Below are positions 50,931 through 60,363 of a DNA stretch of 64,000 nt, piece after piece; the stretch's first letter is position 1, and each line of letters opens with the position of its first letter. The stretch spans positions 124,001 through 188,000 of the forward strand of contig JBJXEW010000050.1 in NCBI GenBank assembly GCA_046156035.1. The letters are read 5' to 3'. The stretch comes from JAEUIX01 sp046156035 (GTDB lineage Bacteria; Planctomycetota; Phycisphaerae; Phycisphaerales; UBA1924). A program made the position numbers and the translations under genes. Under the pieces are notes generated by a model. It searched no databases, had not been told where the DNA came from, and saw only the letters and a program-made list of their open reading frames with translations.

Positions 50931-53126
50931 TTACACCGAGAAGTATGCGGTGATGTAGTCGCCCAGGTCGTCGGGGTTGATCACACCGTCGTCGTTGTAG
51001 TCGGTTGTGAGTTCCTCGCTGTAGTACGCGGTGATGTAGTCGCCCAGGTCGTCGGGGTTGATGACGCGGTCGATGTTGTAGTCGATCGGGTTGTACTCGG
51101 GCATCACGATCATCGCCACGTTGTACGCCTGATCGGGCTGACCGGCGTTGCCCGCCACGGTGGGGTCGAGGAAGAGGCCGTCGTTGTTGCGGTCGTAGAC
51201 AATCTTGGCCCGCACCACCAGCGCGCCCAGACTGTTGGCGTTGCCGTAGCCGATCAGGCCCTGCGGCACATGGCGGTTGATGTCCTGCACGATCGAGCCG
51301 GAGAAGATCGCGCCCGAGTCCACCGAGTCTCCGTCGGCCGTGCCCATGAATTGAATCTGGTAGTTGCGCTGGCTGTTGCGGCCGGCGAACGTGTCACCGG
51401 CCTGGGTGAGCAGTTCCAGTTGGTAGCCGTTGGTGGCCTCGTCAAAGTTGGCACGGATCAGGCCCGTCGTGAGCACGTTGGGCCCGCCCTCGGGCGTGAG
51501 CACCACCGTGGCGAGGAAGTACAGGTTGCCCAAGCGGTCCATCGCGGGGCTGGAAAGCGAGGGGCCGCTGGTGGCGCCGGGCACCACCTCGTTGTAACGG
51601 GCGAGGCGTCCGACGGTGTCCATGTCGGCGCCCAGGATGGCCTTGCTCAGCCCGCCCGCGGCACCGCTCACGTTGCCGGTGTGGGCCGCCACGTGCCACG
51701 TGGCAATGCCCGTGCCCGCGTTCACGCGCGCCACGGCGATGTAATTGTCCATGCTCTGCGGCACCTGGCTGGGGGCCGTGTTGTTGGGTGAAACGGTGGC
51801 GGCAAGGAGCAGGTCGCCGCCGGAGAGCACGGTCATGGCGACGGGGCCGCTGCCGCCGCGGAAACTCACCTGGCTGGCGAAGTTGCAGAACTCGTGACTG
51901 CTGCCGGAACCCCAGATGGCGATGGGGTCGAAGCCGTCCACCGCGTCAACGATCTGGCCGCTGGCCGTGGGCAGTTGGTACCGCTGGGCACCGTCGACGC
52001 TCCCGTTCGAGTTCACGCCCCACGCCGAGATGCCGCGCGTACGCGTGGCGACCGAATCGCGAGAGAGCACCGCCGCCGCGCCAAGGTCGCCCACGCCGGT
52101 GTTGATCTGTGCAAAGGGCTGGGCTGTGAAACTGATCGGCCCGCGTGGCGAGCCGCCCGCGGGCAGGTACGCCGTGCTGGTGCTCATCGTGTTGACGACG
52201 CCCTCGAACTGGTAGTTGTTGGAGAAGTCGCCACCGATCATGATCGGGCGCGAGGCCAGGAGCGACGAGATGATGGTCGGGACCGTCAGGGTGGTGGTCG
52301 ATGTGCCCAGGAGCGTGCGCGTGTTCGCCGCATCGCCGTACGACAAGTTCTGGAGTTGGTTGAGGGCGGTCGTGCGCGTCGCCGCGTTGATGCGGATGAA
52401 ACGCTTGTCGGCAATGGCCGAGCCGCTCACGAGTCCGAAGTTGTCGGCCAGCAGGTGCACGTTGCCGGCCTCGTCGACCCCGCCCAGGCCCAGCGACGCG
52501 GTGCTGGTGAGCCCGGCCGAAGCGGAAGGCTTGTTCACGGCGGCGTTGGTCCTCGACACGAACAACCGGTCGGGGGCGAGGTTGTTGAAGCCGATGATGC
52601 CCGCGATGATGTTATTCTCATCGTCGCCGTCGCCGAAAGTGCCGTTGGGCCCGCCGCCGAACTCCATGAACGCCGCGCCGAACTGCGTGCCCTGGAGCGA
52701 ACTGGTGTCGATGGGGCCGTAGAGGCCCGAGCCGTTGTCGGCGGGGGCAGAGTTGTTGGCGTTGCTCACGCCCTGCCCGGCCGTCGCCCACGCCTGGTAG
52801 GTGGAGCGAGCCATCGGCCCGAAGGTGTAACGATTGCTGAGCGCGTTGGCGGCCACGAGCGTGGTGAAGAACGATGCCCCGCCCGACGAACCCTTCATGA
52901 GCGCGCCGAAGCGGTAGCCGGTGCCCCACGAACTGTTCTTGACCACCAGGTCGACGACAAAGTCGTTGCGCTGCTCGCCGGTTGCGGTGGCCCCGGCCGC
53001 GTACGCGGAGACCGCATCCCCCGGAAGCCCGTTGCCGGTCGACACAGAGTCCTGTGCCAGTGCCGGCAGGGCAGTCAGCGACCCGGCCGCAACAGCAACA
53101 CACGCGGCCAGACAACGGTTACACAT
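50931..53126 (-). CDS. Large secreted protein with GC-type dockerin tail
   Basis: 731 residues. The ATG at 53126 was preferred over one 12 bases earlier because GGAG lies 6 bases before it. Signal peptide: MCNRCLAACVAVAAGSLTAL, cleavage near ALAQD. Residues 30-660 are beta-rich with no recognised domain. The end has two dockerin units back to back: NIDRVINPDDLGDYITAYY and NDDGVINPDDLGDYITAYF, ending at SV with no Cys, unlike the others here. It lies at the end of the leftward secretion-gene run, 181 bases past the TPR gene, and may be one of its cargoes (inference). Confidence 0.8.
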   Translation of the reverse strand: MCNRCLAACVAVAAGSLTALPALAQDSVSTGNGLPGDAVSAYAAGATATGEQRNDFVVDLVVKNSSWGTGYRFGALMKGSSGGASFFTTLVAANALSNRYTFGPMARSTYQAWATAGQGVSNANNSAPADNGSGLYGPIDTSSLQGTQFGAAFMEFGGGPNGTFGDGDDENNIIAGIIGFNNLAPDRLFVSRTNAAVNKPSASAGLTSTASLGLGGVDEAGNVHLLADNFGLVSGSAIADKRFIRINAATRTTALNQLQNLSYGDAANTRTLLGTSTTTLTVPTIISSLLASRPIMIGGDFSNNYQFEGVVNTMSTSTAYLPAGGSPRGPISFTAQPFAQINTGVGDLGAAAVLSRDSVATRTRGISAWGVNSNGSVDGAQRYQLPTASGQIVDAVDGFDPIAIWGSGSSHEFCNFASQVSFRGGSGPVAMTVLSGGDLLLAATVSPNNTAPSQVPQSMDNYIAVARVNAGTGIATWHVAAHTGNVSGAAGGLSKAILGADMDTVGRLARYNEVVPGATSGPSLSSPAMDRLGNLYFLATVVLTPEGGPNVLTTGLIRANFDEATNGYQLELLTQAGDTFAGRNSQRNYQIQFMGTADGDSVDSGAIFSGSIVQDINRHVPQGLIGYGNANSLGALVVRAKIVYDRNNDGLFLDPTVAGNAGQPDQAYNVAMIVMPEYNPIDYNIDRVINPDDLGDYITAYYSEELTTDYNDDGVINPDDLGDYITAYFSV

Positions 53127-53307
53127 GGCAGACTCCATCTCGCTGGCACCGCGTCCGCGTGTGCCACGACCAACACATCATGGCGAAGCGACCACCCGGC
53201 TCGGCGACCGGCCCAAGCATGCCGCGCCCATGGCTTTCGGCCACGGCAGGCACCCGGTTTGCGGTCCGAGCAGGGAAAATCCCCGGTTCAAGTGTACCCG
53301 CGCCCGC

Positions 53308-53913
53308 TCAGCGTGCCGGTGAATCTTTCTGGGAAGCCAAGCGCTGCTCAATAAGGGTCTTGCGTCTCGCCAGATCAGCCTTCCAGGCCGGATCCGTCTC
53401 CAGCAGGAGGGCCCGCCGAACCCGCTCAGCCGATTCGGCTGACACCTGGTCGCGGCGTGTGTCAATCAGCACCGACTCGCGCAGGGCGGGCAGGTAATTC
53501 GCGTCGCGCCGCAGGGCCTCGGAATATGCATCAGCCGCGTCGTTGAGGTAGCCGAGTTTCTGCCAGAGAAGTCCGATATTGGTGTGCGGTCTGGGGTCTG
53601 TTGGGGAAATCTCGGCGGCCGTGCGGAACGCCTCGATGGCCTCCATGTGCAGGCCCTTCTCCATGAGCAGGGCGCCCAGGTTGTTCCAACTGGCCGGAAA
53701 ACCGCGGTACGCCACGGCGGAGCGGCTGTAGAGATCGATGGCCTCGTCGATGCGGCCCGCGCTCTCGGCGGCCTGTGCTTGCTGTGCCAGCGCCACGGCA
53801 TCGCGCAGTTGCACCTGCTGCTGCGACAGATCGCTGGTGCCGGGCTGCAGTTGACAACCAGCGCTGCACGCCAGGCAGGCCGCGGTGACGGACATGACGA
53901 GGCTTCGGATCAT
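53308..53913 (-). CDS. TPR-repeat lipoprotein
   Basis: 201 residues from the ATG at 53913. Lipoprotein signal peptide ending ACSAGC (C20). About three tetratricopeptide repeats: residues 40-70 (AVALAQQAQAAESAGRIDEA), 70-105 (WNNLGALLMEKGLHMEAIEA) and 105-140 (IGLLWQKLGYLNDAADAYSE). TPR lipoproteins often help assemble outer-membrane complexes; in type II secretion the pilotin serves this role, so a pilotin-like job is possible but not shown. It follows the GspM-like gene by 44 bases. Confidence 0.72.
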   Translation of the reverse strand: MIRSLVMSVTAACLACSAGCQLQPGTSDLSQQQVQLRDAVALAQQAQAAESAGRIDEAIDLYSRSAVAYRGFPASWNNLGALLMEKGLHMEAIEAFRTAAEISPTDPRPHTNIGLLWQKLGYLNDAADAYSEALRRDANYLPALRESVLIDTRRDQVSAESAERVRRALLLETDPAWKADLARRKTLIEQRLASQKDSPAR

Positions 53914-53957
53914 GCACCATCCTTGGCGGGGTTGATGTTGGCGGGGGCGACCTTTGT

Positions 53958-54554
53958 TCACTGGCGGCGCTCCCAGCGGGAAAAGGTCACACTGCCCGAC
54001 CAGCGGGGTTTGCCGTCGTGCGTGGCCGCGGCGGGCAGCAGGTCCAGGCTCGCCAGTTCCACGCCCGGCAGTTCGTCGCCCACGCGGTTGATCCATTTGA
54101 GCAGGTCCTCGATGTGCTGCGGCGACATGTTTGTGAGGGCGTATCGGCGCCGTTTGACGCCGACCGGGCCGGCGCGCTGATCGTCGCTGTCGAGGATCGT
54201 CGCGTTGGCAACCCCCGCGTCCTTGGCCAGCCGCTCGATCTCGCTCGCCAGGAGCGGGTTGGGCTTGAGCGCGTCTCCCCCCATGGCCGAGGCCTCCTCG
54301 TCGGAGGCGGCTTGCAGCGAAGCGATCGCCGCGAGCAGGTCGGCGGTGATCTCCTTCTGCACGCCCAGTTCCCGCACCGCGCTGGAGCGCTGCCACACCG
54401 CGGTCCCCAGCCACAGCACCGCCAGGGTCAGCGCCCCCGCGCCCAACAGGAGCATCCAGCGGGGCTGGTTGCGGTCGGCCGTGAAAGCCGCGGCACCGAT
54501 CTGGGCGGCGTGCGCCTCGGCCGACACCGCACGGTCTCTTGCGTGTTCGGTCAT
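53958..54554 (-). CDS. GspM/PilO-like secretion protein
   Basis: 198 residues from the ATG at 54554, overlapping the upstream stop by 4 bases. Short cytosolic start, one helix at about 34-53 (WMLLLGAGALTLAVLWLGTA), then a coiled-coil stretch and an alpha/beta periplasmic domain. This matches the size and layout of GspM or PilO, which cap the inner-membrane platform. Sequence similarity is weak as usual for this family. Placed by gene order: C-like, L-like, M-like. Confidence 0.55.
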   Translation of the reverse strand: MTEHARDRAVSAEAHAAQIGAAAFTADRNQPRWMLLLGAGALTLAVLWLGTAVWQRSSAVRELGVQKEITADLLAAIASLQAASDEEASAMGGDALKPNPLLASEIERLAKDAGVANATILDSDDQRAGPVGVKRRRYALTNMSPQHIEDLLKWINRVGDELPGVELASLDLLPAAATHDGKPRWSGSVTFSRWERRQ

Positions 54555-56272
54555 CGCGGCCTCGCTTCTGCCGTGCCCGGCTTGGGCTCCGCCCACGTGC
54601 CCGAGATGTTGTACGTGCGGCTCTCCGCCGTGCCACCGGGGTTGCCCTGCCAGTCGATGCGCGGCGGATCAAGGTTCTCGCGCAGGGCGATCAGCAGGTT
54701 CGGGCCCGTCTGCGCATCCGGAACGCTGAAGCGGGCGGTGATACCCGCGATGCCCGTGATGCTCAGCCGCTCCTTCTCGCGGAAGCGCACGCCGGGGGTC
54801 GCGTCGACCGCCGCCGCGATCTGGGCGAACGCCGCCAGCACGGGCCGCTCGGGCGTCATGGCACCACGCATCTTCTCGATCTCGCCGGCCTTGGCGCGGA
54901 TGGCCTTAACGGGCTCGCGGAGCGTGTCGGCATTGGGCACGAGGGCGCGGATCCTGGTCAGCGCCTCGGCGCGGGCCGCGACCTGCTCGGCGCGGAGTGT
55001 CTCGATGCGGGCGATGCCCGCGTCGATCTTCCACGCCCCGATGCCGATGACCCCGGCCAGCGCGAACAACGCCGCGGCGCTCCACGCGTACATCCGGCGC
55101 GTGGCCCGCACGGGCCGGCGCGACAGCACGGTGAGAGATTGGTCAGCCCGGGAATCGTCGGCGCCAGCCGCGGGCCCCGAGCGAACCTCGCTGGCCAGGC
55201 GTGCCAGCGTGATGCCGAGCGGGTCGGCCTCCACGTGCGCCGTCACCGGCGTGCCCGGCCAGTGCGTGCCCAGTGCCCGTGCCACGGCGCCCACTCCGGG
55301 CACATCGGGCAGGTCGTTGGCCAGCCCCGCGCACGTGACATTGTCGGGCCCCACCACGCCGATGCGGGCCGGTGCCACGCCAAGTTGCACCGACCAGGCC
55401 AGCCAATCGCTCACCACGCGTCCCACCTCGGAGCGCGACACCTCGATCACGCTCACGTCGCCATCCGCGGCACGCCGCAGGCGCATCGTGCCCGCCGCGA
55501 GCAGGCGACCGTCTCGAGACCACGCCCAGAGCAGCCGGCCGCGCGGGTCAACAACCACCGTCGCCGACACGGGCTCGCTGCCGTCGAGGACCGATGCGTC
55601 GGTGTGGGCGGGTGCCAGCACTCCAGCCGCAAGGGCGGGTGCCCGGGCCGGGTCCCACGCCGACGCGATGGCGTGCCACACGCTCACGCATTCTTCAACC
55701 ACGATCCCCACACTGTCGAGTTCATCCACCAGCAGGCGCACGGGCAGATCGGGCACGGCGAGCACGGCCAGACGGCAACGCTCGGCCGTCGCGTCAGGCC
55801 TGCGGCCCTGGAGGCGGGGTGCCGCCGTCGGTGCCGGCAACGTCTCGGTGAGGGCCTGTACGGCCAGGTCCAGCCCGGCCTCCCCATGCACCGGGGCCCA
55901 GACCCCGAATCGCTCGCCCGCGTCCTCGCCGCCCGCGAAGGCGTGCTCTCGCACCACCGCCTGGAGCACGCCCGGGTCGGCCGATGGTGTCGTCAGCCAC
56001 GCACAGCGAGCCCCGTCGGCATCCAGACACAGGGTGACCATGCGGCCTTCGGCCCCGCCGTTGCCGTTTGCCTGGCGCGTGCCATTGCCGGAACCGGCGG
56101 TGCCCAACCGGGCCGTCGCGCCGAGTTGCTGGGCGATCCATGCGGCGGCCTGGCCGGGCCCCGCATCGGCCGCCAGTGTGAGCGTGCGCTCCTCGCGCCC
56201 GTCAACCAGCCGGAGCGTCGTCAGCGTGTTGCCGCCGTCGGCGCGCTCGAGCAGGCAGAACACGCGGCTCAA
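54551..56272 (-). CDS. GspL/PilM-PilN-like secretion platform protein
   Basis: 573 residues. The TTG at 56272 overlaps the previous stop (TTGA), so it was taken as start; a GTG 9 bases on is possible. The long cytosolic part (about 1-380) has actin-like features (SATVVVDPRGRLLWAWSRDG, then APARIGVVGPDNV). One helix at about 395-417 (MYAWSAAALFALAGVIGIGA), then a periplasmic coiled coil and ferredoxin-like domain (VDATPGVRFREKERLSITGI). This is the order in GspL, whose cytosolic half recruits the GspE ATPase. Sequence is divergent, so the call rests on layout and neighbours. Confidence 0.65.
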   Translation of the reverse strand: MSRVFCLLERADGGNTLTTLRLVDGREERTLTLAADAGPGQAAAWIAQQLGATARLGTAGSGNGTRQANGNGGAEGRMVTLCLDADGARCAWLTTPSADPGVLQAVVREHAFAGGEDAGERFGVWAPVHGEAGLDLAVQALTETLPAPTAAPRLQGRRPDATAERCRLAVLAVPDLPVRLLVDELDSVGIVVEECVSVWHAIASAWDPARAPALAAGVLAPAHTDASVLDGSEPVSATVVVDPRGRLLWAWSRDGRLLAAGTMRLRRAADGDVSVIEVSRSEVGRVVSDWLAWSVQLGVAPARIGVVGPDNVTCAGLANDLPDVPGVGAVARALGTHWPGTPVTAHVEADPLGITLARLASEVRSGPAAGADDSRADQSLTVLSRRPVRATRRMYAWSAAALFALAGVIGIGAWKIDAGIARIETLRAEQVAARAEALTRIRALVPNADTLREPVKAIRAKAGEIEKMRGAMTPERPVLAAFAQIAAAVDATPGVRFREKERLSITGIAGITARFSVPDAQTGPNLLIALRENLDPPRIDWQGNPGGTAESRTYNISGTWAEPKPGTAEARPR

Positions 56273-57174
56273 CGTTTGTCCTCTTCGGATGGCGGCGCCT
56301 GCCGGTCTTGGAGGCTCTTCTTGCGGGCTTCCTCGACCTCGGCCTTCGTCATGGTGTGCGGCGCGCTCGCGCCGCCGGTGACGCGCGGCGGGGTGGCCGG
56401 TGCCGCCGCGCCTGATGCGGGGCGGCCGAGGCGATTCGGCGGCGTAATGCGCCCGGGCTTGGGGTTGGACCCCGCGGGTTGGGCCGGGCCGGGGGCGACG
56501 TTGGGCCGCCCCGTGAGGGGGTTGATCCCGCGCGGATTGATGGCCGTCGGCTGGGGCGGGCCGGTCACGCCCGGTGTTACGCCGGGAGCGACCCCGGCCG
56601 CGCCGTTCTGCGGCGCACCTCCTGCCGTGGGGCCGGGCCCGCCGAAACTCGCGCTCACGGGCCGGTCGGTCTTGGCGGCCTGCATCACCTCGCGCTCCAC
56701 CCCGCCCGCGCGCACCACGAGCCTGTCGGCCTGCACATCCACGATCTCGTCGCCCTGCACTTTTTCGCCGACGTCCGCGAAGTGCTGCTTCTCGTCCACG
56801 CTCACGATCGCCTTGCGCACGCCCGGGCCGATGATCGCGCCCACATACTTCCACGCAGGCGTCGGTGGAGGGGGTGGCGGAGGTGGCGGGGCGTCTTCGC
56901 CCTCGGGCGTTCCCGCCTCGGGTGGTGCGGGGTCGCGCGGCATGTCGGGCGTGGCGGAGTTCAGAGCCGACGCGAGCAGCGCGGCGTCGGGCAGGTCCAC
57001 CGCCACAGGCACCGGCGCTGGCGGGGGAAGCGTGGGCGCCGGCACGGGCTCCAGCGCGCTGCGGCCGACCGCCCACGAGCCGGGCATCAGCGCCACGCCC
57101 ACGCACGCAACCAAAAGCACACCGCCCGCGATCTGAGCGCGGCGGGTGATCACTTTGACTTGAGCCCGGTGCAT
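56269..57174 (-). CDS. GspC-like inner-membrane secretion protein
   Basis: 301 residues; the ATG at 57174 has GGAGG 5 bases before it, better than an ATG 12 bases upstream. One helix at about 13-36 (AQIAGGVLLVACVGVALMPG), a Pro-rich linker with a run of nine prolines (about 95-105), then a small beta domain WKYVGAIIGPGVRKAIVSVD, EKVQGDEIVDVQADRLVVRA that looks like the homology region of GspC or PilP, which contacts the secretin. The last 130 residues are Pro/Gly/Ala rich and disordered, with a Lys/Glu-rich end. No PDZ domain. Moderate confidence. Confidence 0.55.
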   Translation of the reverse strand: MHRAQVKVITRRAQIAGGVLLVACVGVALMPGSWAVGRSALEPVPAPTLPPPAPVPVAVDLPDAALLASALNSATPDMPRDPAPPEAGTPEGEDAPPPPPPPPPTPAWKYVGAIIGPGVRKAIVSVDEKQHFADVGEKVQGDEIVDVQADRLVVRAGGVEREVMQAAKTDRPVSASFGGPGPTAGGAPQNGAAGVAPGVTPGVTGPPQPTAINPRGINPLTGRPNVAPGPAQPAGSNPKPGRITPPNRLGRPASGAAAPATPPRVTGGASAPHTMTKAEVEEARKKSLQDRQAPPSEEDKR

Positions 57175-57219
57175 CGCGGCCTCCATGCACTCCGCACGAG
57201 CGGGGAACGTGGTGCGATT

Positions 57220-58038
57220 CTAGCGTTCGCCCGCGTCCAACGCATCATCGGGCGTCCACTGTTGATCATCCTCGAGTCGCGTCCAGGTGAGGAAGGCCCA
57301 CTGAGAGCCCGCCGCGCCCCCGCGCGGGTCGCCCTGGATAAGCCCCTCGAAGCGTGCCCCGACGCGTCCTCCCGGCCCACGCGACTCCACCCGCACCTTG
57401 AAGAGCCCCGGCTCGGTGGTGAGCAAGCCCTCGACCAGTTTGCGCACTTCTTCGTCGGCCCCCGCTGTTTGCAGCATGGCTCCCACGTCGGCCGACGTGA
57501 GCCGCTGGTCCGCACGCTTCTCGAGCGCCGCGCTGGCAAACGCCTCGGCAGGACCCTGGGCATCCACGGCCTTGAACAGGGCGGTCAGGACGGCGCGGGG
57601 TGCGCTGTTGATGCTGACCTTCGCCGGGCCGCGTTCGCGCGTGTTCTTGCCCGTGGCGGTGCCCTGCGGATCGAGCGTGCTCAACTGATCGGCCGCGGCA
57701 CGCAGCACGTCGGCCACGCCCTCCCCGGACGCGAGCAGGAGCGTGCCCTGCCCGTCGGCCACGCGCACCTCGACCTCGCCGGAGCCTTCCACCGTGATGT
57801 TCATCTTCGTGCTGGCCTCGGGCTTGAGGTCGCCCACGTTCAGGCCCCGGAACGACAGGGCCAGGCCGATGATGTCGCGCAGGCCCGCCTGCTCGTGATG
57901 CCGCAGGTAACTGTCCACGGCGCGCTTGCCCGCGCGGCCACTCTCGGTCGCCCGTTCCAGAACCGCGGCCACCCCGAAGATGCAGACGGTGCCCAGCAGC
58001 ATCACCATGGCCAGTGCATAGGCACGACGGGTGTTCAT
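57220..58038 (-). CDS. gspK: GspK-like minor pseudopilin
   Basis: 272 residues, shorter than typical GspK (about 320). Short basic start and a hydrophobic helix (RRAYALAMVMLLGTVCIFGV) like minor pseudopilins, though the usual Gly-Phe cleavage pattern is not seen. The segment KVSINSAPRAVLTALFKAVD matches the GspK region (NxNxAPxxVL). GspK sits at the tip of the pseudopilus. Its start overlaps the gspJ stop. Confidence 0.72.
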   Translation of the reverse strand: MNTRRAYALAMVMLLGTVCIFGVAAVLERATESGRAGKRAVDSYLRHHEQAGLRDIIGLALSFRGLNVGDLKPEASTKMNITVEGSGEVEVRVADGQGTLLLASGEGVADVLRAAADQLSTLDPQGTATGKNTRERGPAKVSINSAPRAVLTALFKAVDAQGPAEAFASAALEKRADQRLTSADVGAMLQTAGADEEVRKLVEGLLTTEPGLFKVRVESRGPGGRVGARFEGLIQGDPRGGAAGSQWAFLTWTRLEDDQQWTPDDALDAGER

Positions 58039-59195
58039 GGCTGCCCCCCGGGCTGGCGCGGCCGCTTCATGTCGATCACGTTGTTGCCCACGCGCTCGCG
58101 CAGCGTGCGGCCGGTTGCTGAGGGCCCGCCGGTGCCCGGTCCGGGGTTCACGACGGGAATGCCCGTGGGGTTGGTCGTGTCGGTGCCGGCGGCGCGGGCA
58201 TCGGCGAGGCGCGCCGCGAGCGTGGCGGGCACGATCGGGAGGGTGTCCTGCTCTCGCCCCACCACGTACGCCACCTCGAACATCCAGTTCACCACGCTGC
58301 CATCAACAAAGCGGGCCTTCACCTCGGCGTAGGCGGGCAACTTGGCGGGTGTGCGCGCGACCAGGTCCGCGCGGCCCTCGAGTTGCCCTGTGGACTCGTT
58401 CGTCTTGAACAGTTCCCAGGCGAACGTGCTGATGCCGCCGCAGATGCGGGCCTCGCCCAGGGCCTCACGCTCAGCCGCGGGGCCGTCGCCCAGCGCAAAC
58501 ACACGCCAGTACATGGCCAGGCCCGGCCCCTGCGTGTCTGGCCGGAGTTCAAACGCACCGCGAACGCCACCGCCCGCCTCGGGCATTGGCAGAATGCTGG
58601 TGCCATCGCGCACACGAACCGACCACGGCGACCCTGCCACCACCAGTTCCAGCCGCTGGCCCCCGCCCGCGCTGTCGCGCTCCAGCAGCACGCGCGGCGG
58701 CATGGTGTCGTCTTCCTCCGCCGCGCCGCGGCCACCGCCGGGCTTGCCGCTGGCCTTCTTCGCGTCTGCGATCACCTTGGCCGCGGCCTCCTTGCCAACG
58801 GGGAGCGTGCCCTTGGCCCCGGGGGGCGGTGTCGTCGCCGTTGCAGCGGTCGTGCCGCCCGCCGCGGCGGTGAGAATGTCCTCGGGCGAGAGCGAGGCCG
58901 GATTCGCCGTGCCCGCGGGGTTCACGGGCTGGGCCACGGCCGTGCTGCTCCCCGGTCGCGCGGCGGCCTTGGTCTTGGTCGTCGCGACGATCTGGCGCAA
59001 ACTGGCCTGGATCACCTCCCGCAGGCGTGCCGTCTCCGCCGCCATGGTCGCAACCTCGCTGGCCCGCCGCTGGCTGCGAGAGATCACGCCGAACACGCCC
59101 CCGGCGGTGGCAATGAGCAGCGCGCCAAGCGTGGCCGCGAGCATGAGTTCAAGCAGCGTGAAACCGCGACGAGATGTGCGAGCGGTGTGCTTCAC
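58035..59195 (-). CDS. gspJ: GspJ-like minor pseudopilin
   Basis: 386 residues from the GTG at 59195, which overlaps the gspI stop (GTGA). A prepilin cleavage site is clear: RRGFTLLELMLAATLGALL, cut after Gly. The rest contains a linker rich in Ala/Thr (KTKAAARPGSSTAVAQPVNP, about 70-145) inserted in a domain like GspJ, making it nearly twice the usual 200 residues. Ends with a low-complexity tail. It probably joins GspI and GspK at the pilus tip. Confidence 0.75.
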   Translation of the reverse strand: MKHTARTSRRGFTLLELMLAATLGALLIATAGGVFGVISRSQRRASEVATMAAETARLREVIQASLRQIVATTKTKAAARPGSSTAVAQPVNPAGTANPASLSPEDILTAAAGGTTAATATTPPPGAKGTLPVGKEAAAKVIADAKKASGKPGGGRGAAEEDDTMPPRVLLERDSAGGGQRLELVVAGSPWSVRVRDGTSILPMPEAGGGVRGAFELRPDTQGPGLAMYWRVFALGDGPAAEREALGEARICGGISTFAWELFKTNESTGQLEGRADLVARTPAKLPAYAEVKARFVDGSVVNWMFEVAYVVGREQDTLPIVPATLAARLADARAAGTDTTNPTGIPVVNPGPGTGGPSATGRTLRERVGNNVIDMKRPRQPGGQP

Positions 59196-59740
59196 GGGCG
59201 TGATCCGCCTCCCGCGCCACCACCACCCCGTGCCGTGCCGAGCATGCTCTTGAGAAAGTCCTCGTCGGTCAGGGCGCGGTTCTTGGCATCCACGCCGTGC
59301 GAGAGCATGAGGAAGGGGCTGTAGAACCGCACGATCTCGGCCAGTTGCTGGCCCTCCAACCCGGCTCCTCCCGCTCCGGCCGCTCCATCAAACACACGCA
59401 CGCGCAGCAGGCAGGCCGTGTCGAAGACGGCGCTGATCTTCTCCTTGTCGTTGCGCACGGTTGCGGGCTCGCTGGTGAGTTGCCAGCGGAAGGAGTAGAC
59501 CCCGTCGGCGTAGGGCTGGCCCTCCGCAGGGAGGCCCTTGGGGCTGTCAAGGTATTGCAGGAGCAGGCGGCTGGCGAGTTCGTGCGCGGCGATCCGTTGG
59601 CGGCGGCGTGCATCGGCGCCAATGGTCTGCGAGACGGCCGCGAACACGGATGCCGCGATCATGGAGAGCAGCACCCCCGCGAGCACCACTTCGATCAGTG
59701 TGGAGCCGCGCCGGAGGCGGGATGGACTCTTTGGATGCAT
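59192..59740 (-). CDS. gspI: GspI-like minor pseudopilin
   Basis: 182 residues. Prepilin-type start RLRRGSTLIEVVLAGVLLSM, with Gly before the mature Ser and Glu at +5, so recognised by a prepilin peptidase. The remainder is a small alpha/beta domain with a Gly-rich tail. Position between gspG and gspJ supports GspI. No gspH was found between them; a gap of 66 bases follows gspG. Confidence 0.72.
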   Translation of the reverse strand: MHPKSPSRLRRGSTLIEVVLAGVLLSMIAASVFAAVSQTIGADARRRQRIAAHELASRLLLQYLDSPKGLPAEGQPYADGVYSFRWQLTSEPATVRNDKEKISAVFDTACLLRVRVFDGAAGAGGAGLEGQQLAEIVRFYSPFLMLSHGVDAKNRALTDEDFLKSMLGTARGGGGAGGGSRP

Positions 59741-59792
59741 GGTCGTCGGGCGGTTGTGTTGCGCCGCACGGGCTGCGAAGCGAACCTCCTAC

Positions 59793-59825
59793 CTTCTTGT
59801 CAATCGTCACTTCTTGTCAATCGTC
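59793..59825. repeat. 17-base tandem duplication across the gspG stop
   Basis: CTTCTTGTCAATCGTC occurs twice (59793-59808 and 59810-59825). On the minus strand it repeats the last codons of gspG (TIDKK) just after its stop codon. Confidence 0.8.
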
Positions 59826-60217
59826 CAGACGTTGATCAGGTCCTCCGGCCGGGCCGCGCCCGCTGCCCCGCCCGCGCTGTACAGGTCATAGGGCTGCTCG
59901 GGGTCGCCGCTGGAGCCGGGGAAGGCGTAGTTGAACGGCCTGTTCCACGAATCATTCAGCGCGGCGGTTTCGAGCGCCTTGCCGGACCCGACGGTCAGCA
60001 CCGTCAGTGATGGCGGGTAGACGGCGTAGCGGCCGTTGTACTCCTCCAGCGCGACCTTGACCTGCCGCATCCGGGCGATCGTCGCGTCGCGCCGCGCCTT
60101 GTTGGTCTGCCCGCTCATCGAGACCACCGCCACGGTCGCCAGGATGCCCATGATGACCACGACCAGCATCATTTCCAGCAGCGTAAAACCCGGGCGAAGG
60201 GCGTGAGTGCGAAGCAT
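59807..60217 (-). CDS. gspG: Major pseudopilin GspG
   Basis: 136 residues from the ATG at 60217; AAGGAG lies 7 bases before it. Prepilin signal PGFTLLEMMLVVVIMGILAT with Gly before Phe and Glu at +5. The following ARRDATIARMRQVKVALEEYNGRYAVYPPSLTVL and the C-terminal region with PFNYAFPG and YDLYSAG are typical of GspG. It would form the pseudopilus that pushes exported proteins through the secretin. GspE, GspD and prepilin peptidase are not in the window. Confidence 0.92.
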   Translation of the reverse strand: MLRTHALRPGFTLLEMMLVVVIMGILATVAVVSMSGQTNKARRDATIARMRQVKVALEEYNGRYAVYPPSLTVLTVGSGKALETAALNDSWNRPFNYAFPGSSGDPEQPYDLYSAGGAAGAARPEDLINVWTIDKK

Positions 60218-60363
60218 GTGCAGTCTCCTTGACCGCCGGGACGCGTCCAAACGCGGTCACGCTCCCCGGCACGAGGTTCTACCAACCAAACGATACGCGG
60301 CGGCAGCAAACACGGATCGGCCAAACCCGCACTTGCCCCCAACAAACCACCCCGAATGCCCCC

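Noticed and set aside
54551..57190. One 879-codon secretion protein
   Set aside because: The 5' third is read out of frame across the GspC-like gene, which has its own start, membrane helix and coupled stop; the real gene begins at 56272.
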